The notes beneath the pieces were generated by a model. It did not search any database. It was not told the DNA's origin and worked only from the letters and a program-made list of their open reading frames with translations. This document shows positions 7,586 to 15,917 of a stretch of 36,949 nt of DNA, one piece after another; the first letter of the stretch is position 1, and every line of letters begins with the position of its first letter. The position numbers and the translations under genes are program-made. This DNA comes from Baia soyae (GTDB lineage: Bacteria > Bacillota > Bacilli > Thermoactinomycetales > Thermoactinomycetaceae): the NCBI RefSeq assembly GCF_004341445.1, contig NZ_SLXV01000030.1, positions 1-36,949 of the forward strand. The letters run 5' to 3'.

Positions 7586-8881
7586 TTGAAGAAGACGATC
7601 CGCAATACTGCAACGGGGTTAGTGCTTTCGATTTCGTTGATCTTTACGACTTCATTTGTTTCGGTAATGCCTGTGCAAGCGAAGGAGAAGGCACAATCTC
7701 GCGTGTCTGAGGAACGAATTTTTCAAGATATCGCATGGATGGCAAATAAAGATGATGCTCGTATAGCGGGAACTCCGGGTGAACATCAAGCAGCACAAGT
7801 GATTGCGCAACGTTTTAAAAAATTAGGATTTGAGGTAAAGTTGCAGAGATTTCCGCTTACTCGCTTTGAGAGTCATGGAGCAACGCTAACGATCAATCAA
7901 CCAGAGAATAAATCATTTGAGACGGCACCTTTAACATACTCTCCAAGTACACCGGCTCAAGGACTTAGTGCAGATTTAGTATATGCAGGTTTGGGAGCAG
8001 AGCGTGATTTTACTTCTGTGGATGTAAAAGGAAAGATTGCCTTGATCAAACGCGGAGATCTTACTTTCTACGATCAAACGCAAAATGCGGCGAAAGCAGG
8101 AGCTGTTGGAGTTGTGATCTTTAATAACACGAAAGGGAAGCTAGATGGAACTCTCGAACAGCAAACGAGTATCCCTGCGATCGGTCTTACGAACAAAGAT
8201 GGTGCTCGTTTGATCCGTTTGTTAGGTAGTGGAAAAAAGATAACCACAACGATGAAAGCAGACACCAAGGTTATTAAGACTTACTCGCAAAACGTTATCG
8301 GTACTTATAAAGCGAAAAATGAAAAAAATGCGAAGACGCTTGTAGTGGGTGCACACTATGATGGTGTGGACTCAGCAGCGGCCAATGATAATGCTTCTGG
8401 AACAGCTACGATGTTAGAGGTGGCACGTCTCGCTTCACAAAAGAAGCTTGATATGAATGTAAGATTTATTGCATTTGGAGCAGAAGAGCCAGGAATGGTT
8501 GGATCTGAGTTTTATGTGAAATCTCTGAAACCAGAGGAAGTAGCTAATATTTCGGGTATGGTTAACTTAGATATGGTTGGAGTTGGCGATGAGGTAAATG
8601 TGTTAACTGCTTCCGAAGATGCGCAATCTTTTGTAGCGGATTTGGCAGTGAAGAAAGCAAAAGAGTTGCAGATTACAGCGGATAGAGGGCTTTCCACACT
8701 AAGCGATCATGCTTCTTTTGAACCACTCGGTATCCCTGTTGCTTTCTTAAATGTAGGGGAAGATCCAAACTATCATAGTGATCAAGACACCTTAGATAAA
8801 ATCCAAAAGTCGAATCTCAAAAATGTGGGAACGATTGTCACGAACTTAGTTCTTGATATCGCGAGTAACGATTCGAAATAA
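7586..8881 (+). CDS. Secreted M28-family aminopeptidase with PA domain (YwaD-like)
   Basis: The protein has 431 residues. The TTG at 7586 is chosen because AGGAGG lies seven bases before it and it opens a signal peptide (MKKTIRN, hydrophobic core, MPVQA). A protease-associated domain occupies residues about 110-225 (GLGAERDFTSVDVKGKIALI, then KAGAVGVVIFNN). The M28 zinc peptidase domain follows with its metal and catalytic residues: GAHYDGVDS, AANDNASGT, GAEEPGMVGS, NLDMVG and the final His in NYHSDQDT. The family removes N-terminal residues from peptides outside the cell. It is followed after 12 bases by a serine hydrolase gene, forming an operon. Confidence 0.88.
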   Translation: MKKTIRNTATGLVLSISLIFTTSFVSVMPVQAKEKAQSRVSEERIFQDIAWMANKDDARIAGTPGEHQAAQVIAQRFKKLGFEVKLQRFPLTRFESHGATLTINQPENKSFETAPLTYSPSTPAQGLSADLVYAGLGAERDFTSVDVKGKIALIKRGDLTFYDQTQNAAKAGAVGVVIFNNTKGKLDGTLEQQTSIPAIGLTNKDGARLIRLLGSGKKITTTMKADTKVIKTYSQNVIGTYKAKNEKNAKTLVVGAHYDGVDSAAANDNASGTATMLEVARLASQKKLDMNVRFIAFGAEEPGMVGSEFYVKSLKPEEVANISGMVNLDMVGVGDEVNVLTASEDAQSFVADLAVKKAKELQITADRGLSTLSDHASFEPLGIPVAFLNVGEDPNYHSDQDTLDKIQKSNLKNVGTIVTNLVLDIASNDSK

Positions 8882-8893
8882 AAGGAGAAAATA

Positions 8894-10849
8894 ATGAACA
8901 AACATATATTAGGAAAAGTTGCTGCTGAGAAGGCTCGATTGCTACTCGATTCCACTGAAACATTTAGTGTACAGTATGCGTTGATTGACAATGGAAAAAT
9001 CACGTTGTCTGGACAGATTGGTAAGCACGATCAGTCAGTGACCCACGATACATTGTACGGCATCGCTTCAGTCAGCAAAGTATTTGGTGCCGCTGCCGTC
9101 ATGAAATTGGTAGATGAAGGGAAAATTGATCTGGATATCCCCGTCATCCAGTATGTAACTGATTTCGAGATGAAGGACGAACGGTATAAGTACATTACTC
9201 CACGCATGCTGTTGAATCACTCCTCCGGTCTACGAGGTACGGGAACTACGAATGAAACTTTGTTCGAAGACGATGATACGTATGCCCATGATACATTTCT
9301 GCAGACATTATCTGAGCAGACCCTGAAGGCGGACCCTGGAGCATTCTCGGTGTACAGTAATAGCAGCTTTACCCTTGCCGAGATTCTTGTCGAAAGAGTC
9401 AGCTGCATGAGCTTTACTTCGTTTATACATCAGTCTTTTACAGAACCTTTGCAGATGGATAATACAAAAACGCCACAGGATGATTTGAAAGGAAACAAGT
9501 TTCCCGATTTACATGTACTGGATCATCCAGGGCAGCTTCCCAATAGTTTTGTGAATGCGATCGCCTCAGGAGGGATTTTTTCCACGGCAGAAGATATGGT
9601 GCGATTTTCGCAAATATTTATGGGACAAGCCAACGATATTCTTTCTACCAAATCGATTCAGGCGATGGAGCAGGAGGAATACAAGAAAGGCATTTGGCCG
9701 GAAGACGTTGATGATAGTAGCAATTACGGTCTGGGTTGGGACAGTGTGAAGCTGTACCCATTCAATAATTATGGAATAAAGGGCCTGAGCAAGGGTGGGG
9801 ACTTGTCACTATATGCTGCTTCTTTGATCGTGTTGCCTGAGAAAAAGATGGCAGCTGCTGTGTTATCATCCGGCGGTAACAGTGTAAGGAATCAACTGCT
9901 GGCAAGTGAATTGCTGCTACAATCACTTAAGGAGAAGGGAGAAATCGAGAGTATCAAGTCAAACAAATCATTCGGCAAGCCCATAAAGACCAAAATACCT
10001 CAAGACATATTGAAGCAAGCAGGATATTACGCTAGTAATGATCGGCAATTCCGGATAGAGTTTAATAAGGATGGATGGATATCTATTCCAGAGGATTTGG
10101 AGATGAAGTATTGGTATACCTCGGACGGAAGCTTTATCAATGAGGAAGGAACCTCCAAGATTAGCTTCGTTACCGAGAGGAACGGACGCACGTATTTGTG
10201 GAAAAGAAGTTATGAATCATTGCCAGGGTTAGGACAGGTAGCTTTTTCAGAATATGAAGCTGAGAAATTGGAAGAGAACTTGTTACCAAAGGAGACAATT
10301 GAATATTGGGCTAAACGAGAACACGGTAAGTACTATATCGTGAATGAAAAATACACATCCGAATCTTATTTTTTGGGGGAACTGTCCATCCAGATTAGCC
10401 TAACAGATGGTCTTCCAGGCTATTGGCAGGATAAAAAGATTACCGGTCCGAATACGGCGGTGAGTCAGATCCAGATCCCAGGATTAGCAGGTAGAGATAC
10501 GACCGAAGCCCAATTCTACACGGAAAACGGTATCGAATATTTGAAGCTAAACGAGCGCATACTTGTGAGCGAAACGTATGTAAAACCGATCGATGTGGGG
10601 ACTCAGTTCAAAGTGACAGTTCCGGCGAATGGGCATGCCCAATGGTTTACCATCCAGGAGGGGGCTGAAGGCAAATTAATGACGGTCCAGCTTCCACAGC
10701 AAGGATCTTTCGCAGTATATGATGAAAAGGGAGAGTATCCCCTCCATTATTCCATCGTCAGCGGCAATAACAAAGTGACTCTACCTAAGAGTGGGGCGAC
10801 CGTATTTGCTGGCGTGCCAGGATCGACATTTACAATAACAATGAAATAA
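8894..10849 (+). CDS. Serine hydrolase of the class C beta-lactamase / DD-peptidase family
   Basis: This 651-residue protein has an AAAGGAG site before its ATG. The N-terminal half (about 1-350) is a beta-lactamase-like domain. The nucleophile motif SVSK is at residues 59-62, YSNSS provides the second motif, and KGG (in SKGGDLSLYA) the third. The C-terminal 300 residues look like repeated beta-rich segments of the kind found in penicillin-binding-protein-like esterases. No clear signal peptide is seen, so it may act in the cytosol. The substrate is unknown. GC content and codon choice are higher than in the adjacent toxin-like gene. A simple terminator follows. Confidence 0.8.
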   Translation: MNKHILGKVAAEKARLLLDSTETFSVQYALIDNGKITLSGQIGKHDQSVTHDTLYGIASVSKVFGAAAVMKLVDEGKIDLDIPVIQYVTDFEMKDERYKYITPRMLLNHSSGLRGTGTTNETLFEDDDTYAHDTFLQTLSEQTLKADPGAFSVYSNSSFTLAEILVERVSCMSFTSFIHQSFTEPLQMDNTKTPQDDLKGNKFPDLHVLDHPGQLPNSFVNAIASGGIFSTAEDMVRFSQIFMGQANDILSTKSIQAMEQEEYKKGIWPEDVDDSSNYGLGWDSVKLYPFNNYGIKGLSKGGDLSLYAASLIVLPEKKMAAAVLSSGGNSVRNQLLASELLLQSLKEKGEIESIKSNKSFGKPIKTKIPQDILKQAGYYASNDRQFRIEFNKDGWISIPEDLEMKYWYTSDGSFINEEGTSKISFVTERNGRTYLWKRSYESLPGLGQVAFSEYEAEKLEENLLPKETIEYWAKREHGKYYIVNEKYTSESYFLGELSIQISLTDGLPGYWQDKKITGPNTAVSQIQIPGLAGRDTTEAQFYTENGIEYLKLNERILVSETYVKPIDVGTQFKVTVPANGHAQWFTIQEGAEGKLMTVQLPQQGSFAVYDEKGEYPLHYSIVSGNNKVTLPKSGATVFAGVPGSTFTITMK

Positions 10850-10856
10850 ACGTACT

Positions 10857-10882
10857 AGACCCTATTCCAGGGTCTTTTTTGT
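10857..10882 (+). terminator. Terminator of the peptidase-hydrolase operon
   Basis: AGACCCT, a five-base loop and AGGGTCT are followed by a T run. Confidence 0.85.
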
Positions 10883-11005
10883 TTCTAGATCTCATCAATA
10901 CTTCGTAGATCTTGTTCCGGTCCATATAAAAAATAATAATATATAAATATTCAAATATATTAAAATATAATACAATATTATTAAATACGATTAAGGAGTG
11001 ATAGT

Positions 11006-12007
11006 GTGTCTATGAATCAAACTGTTAAAAAAGTGATTTGTATCATGACAGCATTGCTTTTGATGATGGTATTTTCTCCTCTACATTCTACAGTCAGTGC
11101 AACTTCTAGTGAAGATTACTATTTTGACTTTAAATCTAGTAAGTTTACCGCTCCACCGGAATCCAACTTTATCAATTGGTATAATCAAAACATGCTTCGT
11201 AGACACACACCGCATCATAACGGATATGACTCCATCTTCAAAATAACTGACTCTCAGTACATTGATGGCAAGTTCCAGTATGGTGATTTCCGAAAAGATT
11301 TGGAGGGTGAATGGATTTCCATCTATGCATGGTCGTTCTCTGATGGGGAGCCACAATGGAAGAAAATTGGTAGAGCCAAGACTGATAGTGATGGTCGAAT
11401 CCATTATGTGATACCGAACACAGAGAGGTTTGGTACTGGACTTCATCTGATCAAATTATATGTGGAAGGGGATGGTACAGAAGCTAATATGTATATACGA
11501 GTCTTAGATGGAAATAAAAAATATGTTGTTTTCGATATTGATGGGACATTGACGATAGATGATTGTGAAAACGTAATAGAGTATACTAGTGAATTTTGGA
11601 ATGTTATCTATAATGCGAGAAAGTATGAGGGGGCAGTAGAAGCTACCAAGTACTATGCATCAAGAGGATATGAGATTTTATATTTGACGGCGCGTCCTTA
11701 CTGGCTCGCAGAAAAAACACAACGATGGCTGATTCGAAATGGTTTCCCTAGAGGACTGATTCATACGTATGAAGGTTCTGGGATTGTATCAGGTAGTAAA
11801 GCTGTCTCCTTTAAAAGAGATTATCTCCAGTCGGTCAAGTCTAGAGGTGTTAATTTTGGATATGGCAATGCTACCAGTGATATTGATGCATACTTTGCGG
11901 TTGGGTTGCCGGGTAATCGTATATTTATTATTGGAGAACATGCGGGATTAAAGGGGACAACCCCTGTTTCTAGCTATCCCGAACACCTAAGTAAGTTACC
12001 GGAGTAG
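11006..12007 (+). CDS. Secreted LNS2/HAD-like phosphatase domain protein
   Basis: The protein has 333 residues and starts at a GTG (MSMNQTVKK) eight bases after AAGGAG. Residues 1 to about 32 form a signal peptide. A beta-rich N-terminal region (about 35-165) precedes a C-terminal HAD domain with FDIDGTLTIDD (motif I, DxDGT), YLTARP (motif II) and NATSDIDAY (motif III-like Asp). The DxDGT/TARP combination resembles the LNS2 domain of lipin/Ned1/Smp2 proteins, which in eukaryotes are phosphatidate phosphatases; the bacterial substrate is not known. A decayed second copy lies at 6746-6990 in the same element. Confidence 0.75.
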   Translation: MSMNQTVKKVICIMTALLLMMVFSPLHSTVSATSSEDYYFDFKSSKFTAPPESNFINWYNQNMLRRHTPHHNGYDSIFKITDSQYIDGKFQYGDFRKDLEGEWISIYAWSFSDGEPQWKKIGRAKTDSDGRIHYVIPNTERFGTGLHLIKLYVEGDGTEANMYIRVLDGNKKYVVFDIDGTLTIDDCENVIEYTSEFWNVIYNARKYEGAVEATKYYASRGYEILYLTARPYWLAEKTQRWLIRNGFPRGLIHTYEGSGIVSGSKAVSFKRDYLQSVKSRGVNFGYGNATSDIDAYFAVGLPGNRIFIIGEHAGLKGTTPVSSYPEHLSKLPE

Positions 12008-12025
12008 TTAGTATGTTGTTATCAT

Positions 12026-12280
12026 GTACACGTTCCTCTATACGGGTTTGAGAGTTTCTGGAGAGAAAAAGGAGATATAGAAAGAAAGATCCCGTTACGG
12101 ATAGATATTGCGGTTGTGGCTGAGTTGGCTGGACATAGTGACATCAATGTGATCCGACGCTATTCAAAACCATCTGAAGAGGAACTAGAACAAGCGATTG
12201 GAAAGGCATTCGGACGAGACGGTCTGAGAGGCTGTCTAAAGAGATTTACGGTCAGGGGCGATTCTTACCCTGAAATTTGA
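12026..12280 (+). pseudogene. Remnant of a tyrosine recombinase C-terminus
   Basis: The frame reads ...IDIAVVAELAGHSDINVIRR, then YSKPSEEELEQAIGKAF. This is the LxGH...Y end of phage-type tyrosine recombinases, with the candidate nucleophile Tyr retained. The upstream catalytic Arg and HxxR regions are absent and no start codon or ribosome site is present. It marks an old integration or deletion inside element A. Confidence 0.7.
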
Positions 12281-12296
12281 GGAGGTCATATCTATC

Positions 12297-12683
12297 ATGG
12301 AAAAGATGTTTTTGTTTAAAGTAGGAGATCGTTTTGATGCTACAAATGATGATAATATCTGGGACTTCATTTTAGAATCGTACAACGGTCCGGATACTCC
12401 TGGAGAGTATGTGGATTGGAATATTGTTGATTTTGCAGAGATTACAGAGCAAGATCATGAGAAGTACCGAATCAATGCCCACTCCGATGAGATACTTACG
12501 ATTAGGGCATCGGTTCATGATGAAGCAGAGGAACTGATTGCTACGACTATCTTTAAAGTCGAGAGAAGAAAGAGGGTTTCTCCTGAAATATGGACGGTCT
12601 TGGTTGTACTCCAGCAAGGGGTTGAGGAGGCGGTAAATTTAGTCCCGATTGATAAAGAATGGTTAGATTGGCTCAACCAATAG
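12297..12683 (+). CDS. Hypothetical acidic protein
   Basis: This 128-residue, strongly acidic cytosolic protein has a good GGAGG site before its ATG. It has no signal peptide or membrane segment and no recognised family. Its size, acidity and position just before a CdiI-like gene would fit an immunity protein, but this is a guess from context only. A clear hairpin terminator follows. Confidence 0.6.
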   Translation: MEKMFLFKVGDRFDATNDDNIWDFILESYNGPDTPGEYVDWNIVDFAEITEQDHEKYRINAHSDEILTIRASVHDEAEELIATTIFKVERRKRVSPEIWTVLVVLQQGVEEAVNLVPIDKEWLDWLNQ

Positions 12684-12735
12684 AGGTAGAACCAGCATTC
12701 GTGTTACTGCCCCAGCTCGTTTTCCGCCCCAACAA

Positions 12736-12776
12736 AAACCGCTCAACCATCGTTATTACAGGGATTGAGCGGTTTC
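12736..12776 (+). terminator. Terminator after the hypothetical acidic protein
   Basis: AAACCGCTCAA (12736-12746) pairs with TTGAGCGGTTT (12765-12775). Confidence 0.8.
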
Positions 12777-12901
12777 TTACACAAATACAGAGTTTGTTAA
12801 TATATAATTTTATTCATTAAAATATTAGTTGCAATTGAGTTAAAAATACTTAATAATATATCTAGTGAAATATAATTTAAAAATGAAAGGGGAAACTAGA
12901 A

Positions 12902-13003
12902 TTGGAAATTTTTGAACTTATATCAAAAATTGTTTCATCCGTTGGAGATGTCGTGAAAGCAGTAAGTTCTCTCGCTTCACTAATCGGTAGTTTGTTCGCA
13001 TAG
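12902..13003 (+). CDS. Small amphipathic peptide (phenol-soluble-modulin-like or leaderless bacteriocin-like)
   Basis: This ORF of 33 residues starts at a TTG, with GAAAGGGG about ten bases upstream, and has its own downstream terminator. It reads MEIFELISKIVSSVGDVVKA, then VSSLASLIGSLFA. It would form one amphipathic helix rich in Ile, Val, Ser and Leu, with charged residues on one face and no signal peptide. Size and composition resemble staphylococcal phenol-soluble modulins and related haemolytic or leaderless antibacterial peptides. No dedicated transporter is adjacent; an ABC exporter lies about 3 kb downstream in the same element. Function is inferred. Confidence 0.6.
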   Translation: MEIFELISKIVSSVGDVVKAVSSLASLIGSLFA

Positions 13004-13044
13004 TGGGTCCGATCAACAAAGAAATCAAACAGATATCGATACAT

Positions 13045-13069
13045 AGCTCCCAATCAGGGGGCTTTTTTT
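13045..13069 (+). terminator. Terminator of the small amphipathic peptide gene
   Basis: AGCTCCC and GGGGGCT form a hairpin followed by seven Ts. The same GATACATAGCTCCC-type hairpin recurs at 13799-13824, so one may be a copy of the other. Confidence 0.85.
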
Positions 13070-13099
13070 GCTAAGTGAGCATTAGGAGGGTTTAATATA

Positions 13100-13519
13100 A
13101 TTAATTTTGATATAACTAAATCATTACAAGAACTGGATGGAGAAATCTGGAGCGATATTCATTTTTCGTCATATGTCGTAACTACAGTTCATAATGCACG
13201 ATTAAAACCTTTACAAGACTTAACCAATGAGGAGCTTCGAGTCTTGGTTGGACAAAAAGTGAGTTTAGAATATGTAGTACCTATAGCTTTTGAGCGTTTA
13301 TTTGAGGATCCATTCTTGGGTGCAGACTTGTATCGTGGAGATCTCTTACAGGCAATTTTAAGAGTGGATTCTTGCTTTTGGAACGAACATATAGATCTCC
13401 GCTTTGAACTAGATTCGATTGTGCTAGAAGTTACACTATTCTTTGAAACACTCCAGTTTCAACTAGAAGAATATCAACAACTGCAGACCGACTGTAACCG
13501 AAAAGAGGAATCGTATTGA
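13100..13519 (+). CDS. CdiI-like contact-dependent inhibition immunity protein, probable ATT start
   Basis: The frame is open from 13097, and AGGAGGG ends nine bases before an ATT codon at 13100; no ATG, GTG or TTG serves this site. Starting there gives 139 residues (NFDITKSLQELDGEIW..., VTTVHNARLKPLQDLTNEEL, ...YVVPIAFERL, ...DLYRGDLLQAIL). This layout resembles immunity proteins annotated with contact-dependent growth inhibition systems. A start at the TTG 13244 would remove the most conserved N-terminal part. No matching toxin gene is present. The next gene starts inside its stop codon (ATTGA overlap), suggesting translational coupling. Confidence 0.6.
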   Translation: MNFDITKSLQELDGEIWSDIHFSSYVVTTVHNARLKPLQDLTNEELRVLVGQKVSLEYVVPIAFERLFEDPFLGADLYRGDLLQAILRVDSCFWNEHIDLRFELDSIVLEVTLFFETLQFQLEEYQQLQTDCNRKEESY

Positions 13520-13770
13520 ATAGAAAACAACGGGATTGGAGAGATGTATTGGGTACTTTTACTCAAGTAGAAATCGATCAAATTCCGTGTCCGTCATGTC
13601 AACTTCCTGTTCTGGAGTATCAATATCAAGCAAATTGCCATTTGTTGTTTGTTTGGTGTGAACCTTGTGCAGAAGGAACCAGTATAGGACAAGTAAGGGA
13701 GCCTTATAACAAGAAAAAAGATCAAGCTAAGAAAATACCTAATTTCCAAATGGTCGTACATATGAACTAG
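13516..13770 (+). CDS. Small zinc-ribbon-type protein
   Basis: This 84-residue ORF starts at a TTG overlapping the stop of the preceding immunity-like gene by four bases. CPSC (near residue 25) and CEPC (near residue 49) form a plausible four-cysteine zinc ribbon. The C-terminus is basic. No family is recognised. Coupling suggests it works with the upstream protein. A terminator follows within 60 bases. Confidence 0.55.
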   Translation: MNRKQRDWRDVLGTFTQVEIDQIPCPSCQLPVLEYQYQANCHLLFVWCEPCAEGTSIGQVREPYNKKKDQAKKIPNFQMVVHMN

Positions 13771-13798
13771 TTTCGCCAGAGATCAAGTAGTGATACAT

Positions 13799-13824
13799 AG
13801 CTCCCAAGTAAGGGGGCTTTTTCT
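13799..13824 (+). terminator. Terminator of the immunity-like / zinc-ribbon operon
   Basis: AGCTCCC and GGGGGCT stem with a T-rich tail; near copy of the hairpin at 13045-13069. Confidence 0.85.
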
Positions 13825-13874
13825 TTTGTCCATTCAGAGCTGCGCATAAAGCATAATTTCTTTCTTAAACTCAT

Positions 13875-13904
13875 TCAAATTGACAAGCAGTGTTGGCATA
13901 CCCA
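13875..13904 (+). promoter_or_regulatory. Candidate SigE-type promoter for the SpoIVCA recombinase
   Basis: TCAAATT (13875-13881) resembles the SigE -35 pattern, and 15 bases later CATACCCA (13897-13904) partly matches the -10 CATACAnT. In B. subtilis spoIVCA is expressed in the mother cell from a SigE promoter with SpoIIID. The leader to the TTG start would be about 110 bases. Motif match by eye only. Confidence 0.35.
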
Positions 13905-14020
13905 TGTATCAGGGGGTGCTAAGATGCATGTGATGATGATTAAAGGAGATTATGCGCATAAAACCAGGTTGGATAGCTATCAATACCTTATTGATTTATA
14001 TAGAAGGGAGCATATCAACA

Positions 14021-15526
14021 TTGATCGGAATCTATGCACGGGTGAGTACCGAGGAACAAGTGAAACATGGGTTCAGCCTTCAGGATCAGGTGTCCGAATG
14101 TCGGAAGAAAGCGATGACTACGGAAGTGATGGAATACATAGATGAAGGGATATCTGGTGAGTTCCTAGATAGACCTGCATTGGATAAGTTAAGAGAAGAC
14201 GTTCGGAATGGAATCATCAAGAAAGTGATCTGCCTGGATCCGGACCGGTTATCTCGTAAGCTGATGAATCAGCTATTAATAACAGATGAGTTCGATAAGC
14301 GTAATGTGGATCTGGTTTTCATAAATGGCGATTACGCCAAAACACCGGAAGGGAATTTGTTTTATAGCATGCGTGGAGCCATTTCAGAATTTGAGAAAGC
14401 AAAGATTAATGAACGAATGAGTAGGGGGAGGCGTGCGAAGGCAAAACAAGGCCGTGTTCTCCGAGATTTTCAGATATATGGATATAACTATGATAAACAG
14501 ACGGAACAAATAGTTGTGAATGAAGAAGAAGAGAGGGTTGTTAAGCTTATTTATCATATGTTTACGACTCCTCATGAAATCAAAGGAATTAACGGAATTG
14601 CGAAGTATTTAACAGATCGAGGGATTCCCACGAAAAAAGGAAGTAGGGTATGGCATCGGCAAGTAGTACGACAGATCCTTATGAATAAGGCATATATCGG
14701 TGAATTTTATCAGAATCGTTGGAATACAGAAGGGATGTTAGCTAATAAGCACAGGGAAGCAGGGGATCGTATTCCAGCCCGTATTAGGCCTAAAGAAGAA
14801 TGGATTCAGATGAATTGCCCTAGAATCATAGATGATGCTACCTTCTCTCATGCGCAAAGATTGTTAAACGAATCAAGAAGAAGGTGGACGAAGCAAAGCA
14901 AAAATCAATACCTGTTGAGCGGTCTATTACGATGTGGAGAGTGCCATAATACGATGACTGGACGAGTATCAAAAAACTGGGGAAAGAAGGTTGCCGAGTA
15001 TACGGATAAAAAGAATTACTCTGGAGCCAAACATTCTGGGTGTGGTAGGAAAGTTAAGTGTGAAGAGCTAGATCAACAAGTGTGGGAGCAAATCGTAGCA
15101 TGGTTGAATCAACCTGACGAGATTTCAGCGGCAGCAGAACAATTATCCGGAGATGAAACGTTTAAATCCTTTGATGAAGTAGAGATAGAGCGTATGGAGA
15201 AAGAAATAGCTAAGATCAAGTCGGGAAGAAAGAGATTGTTTAAGCTGTTTAATGAAGAACCCGATTTGGAAGAAGAGATACGAACTGAGATTCGAGATCT
15301 GAAACAGAAGGAAGAACACTTGGCGGAGAAATTAGCTATGTTGAAAGAAAAACAAGGGAATCAGACGGATTTGGAACATTCATTTGAACTGATTAAACAA
15401 GCATCCGAATATTATCTTCAAAAAGGAACGGACAATCTTGCGTTTGAAGGAAAGAAGGAATTAACAAGGCAGATCGTAAGAGAGATTTTGGTGTATGAGA
15501 ATCGGGTAGAGATTTATACATTTTAG
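14021..15526 (+). CDS. spoIVCA: SpoIVCA-type large serine recombinase of element A
   Basis: The protein has 501 residues from a TTG at 14021, chosen because AAGGGAG lies ten bases upstream and the product then begins like B. subtilis SpoIVCA (500 residues). The resolvase domain starts IGIYARVSTEEQ with catalytic Ser9, then LDPDRLSRKLMNQLL and AISEFEKAKINERM. The recombinase domain follows (GINGIAKYLTDRGIPTKKGS, then VWHRQVVRQILMN), then a zinc beta-ribbon (LLRCGECHNTMTG ... GCGRKVKCEEL) and a coiled coil (about 390-460). These stretches match SpoIVCA closely as I remember it. The expected role is to excise element A by joining attL (2313-2342) and attR (20517-20553) in the mother cell. It lies mid-element rather than at an end. 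Fragments of a second copy remain at 5716-5953 and 20307-20343. Confidence 0.92.
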   Translation: MIGIYARVSTEEQVKHGFSLQDQVSECRKKAMTTEVMEYIDEGISGEFLDRPALDKLREDVRNGIIKKVICLDPDRLSRKLMNQLLITDEFDKRNVDLVFINGDYAKTPEGNLFYSMRGAISEFEKAKINERMSRGRRAKAKQGRVLRDFQIYGYNYDKQTEQIVVNEEEERVVKLIYHMFTTPHEIKGINGIAKYLTDRGIPTKKGSRVWHRQVVRQILMNKAYIGEFYQNRWNTEGMLANKHREAGDRIPARIRPKEEWIQMNCPRIIDDATFSHAQRLLNESRRRWTKQSKNQYLLSGLLRCGECHNTMTGRVSKNWGKKVAEYTDKKNYSGAKHSGCGRKVKCEELDQQVWEQIVAWLNQPDEISAAAEQLSGDETFKSFDEVEIERMEKEIAKIKSGRKRLFKLFNEEPDLEEEIRTEIRDLKQKEEHLAEKLAMLKEKQGNQTDLEHSFELIKQASEYYLQKGTDNLAFEGKKELTRQIVREILVYENRVEIYTF

Positions 15527-15546
15527 TGGATGGATACAGGATTCTG

Positions 15547-15576
15547 ACCAAGAGGACTAGATCTTCTTGGTTTTTT
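15547..15576 (+). terminator. Terminator of the recombinase gene
   Basis: ACCAAGA (15547-15553) pairs with TCTTGG (15565-15570), followed by six Ts. Confidence 0.85.
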
Positions 15577-15672
15577 CGTGATGAAATCTATTGACTGCTA
15601 CCAACTAACCGGAATTCGGATCATCACCAAAAATTAACTCATAATCTTTTTTCTATAGATTTATCTCAACGA

Positions 15673-15705
15673 AACCCTTCTGAAAGACACAATCAGAAGG
15701 GTTTT
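15673..15705 (+). terminator. Second terminator-like hairpin downstream of the recombinase
   Basis: AACCCTTCTGA pairs with TCAGAAGGGTT and a short T run follows. Confidence 0.75.
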
Positions 15706-15715
15706 GTCTACTGTT

Positions 15716-15761
15716 CTATCTTAATCGTATCTTACTATGTTGTAAGATACGATTAAGATAG
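15716..15761. repeat. Perfect 20-base inverted repeat upstream of the ABC transporter
   Basis: CTATCTTAATCGTATCTTAC (15716-15735) and its exact reverse complement (15742-15761) flank a six-base loop, TATGTT. There is no T run, and the site lies about 150 bases before the ABC ATPase start, so an operator is more likely than a terminator. A looser dyad with a similar centre (TTAC, six bases, GTAA) lies at about 19545-19575. Confidence 0.7.
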
Positions 15762-15917
15762 ACACATGGTACGTATTTCTTTCTTTATTTAAACTTATAC
15801 ATATAGTTTTTTAAAAAAATAAATAAAAATTACACAGTGGATCGCCAAAATAAATACCGCAGGAATAACCTGCAAAATCCACTGTCAGATGCTTTTACTA
15901 ACAAGGAGGAACGGAAT

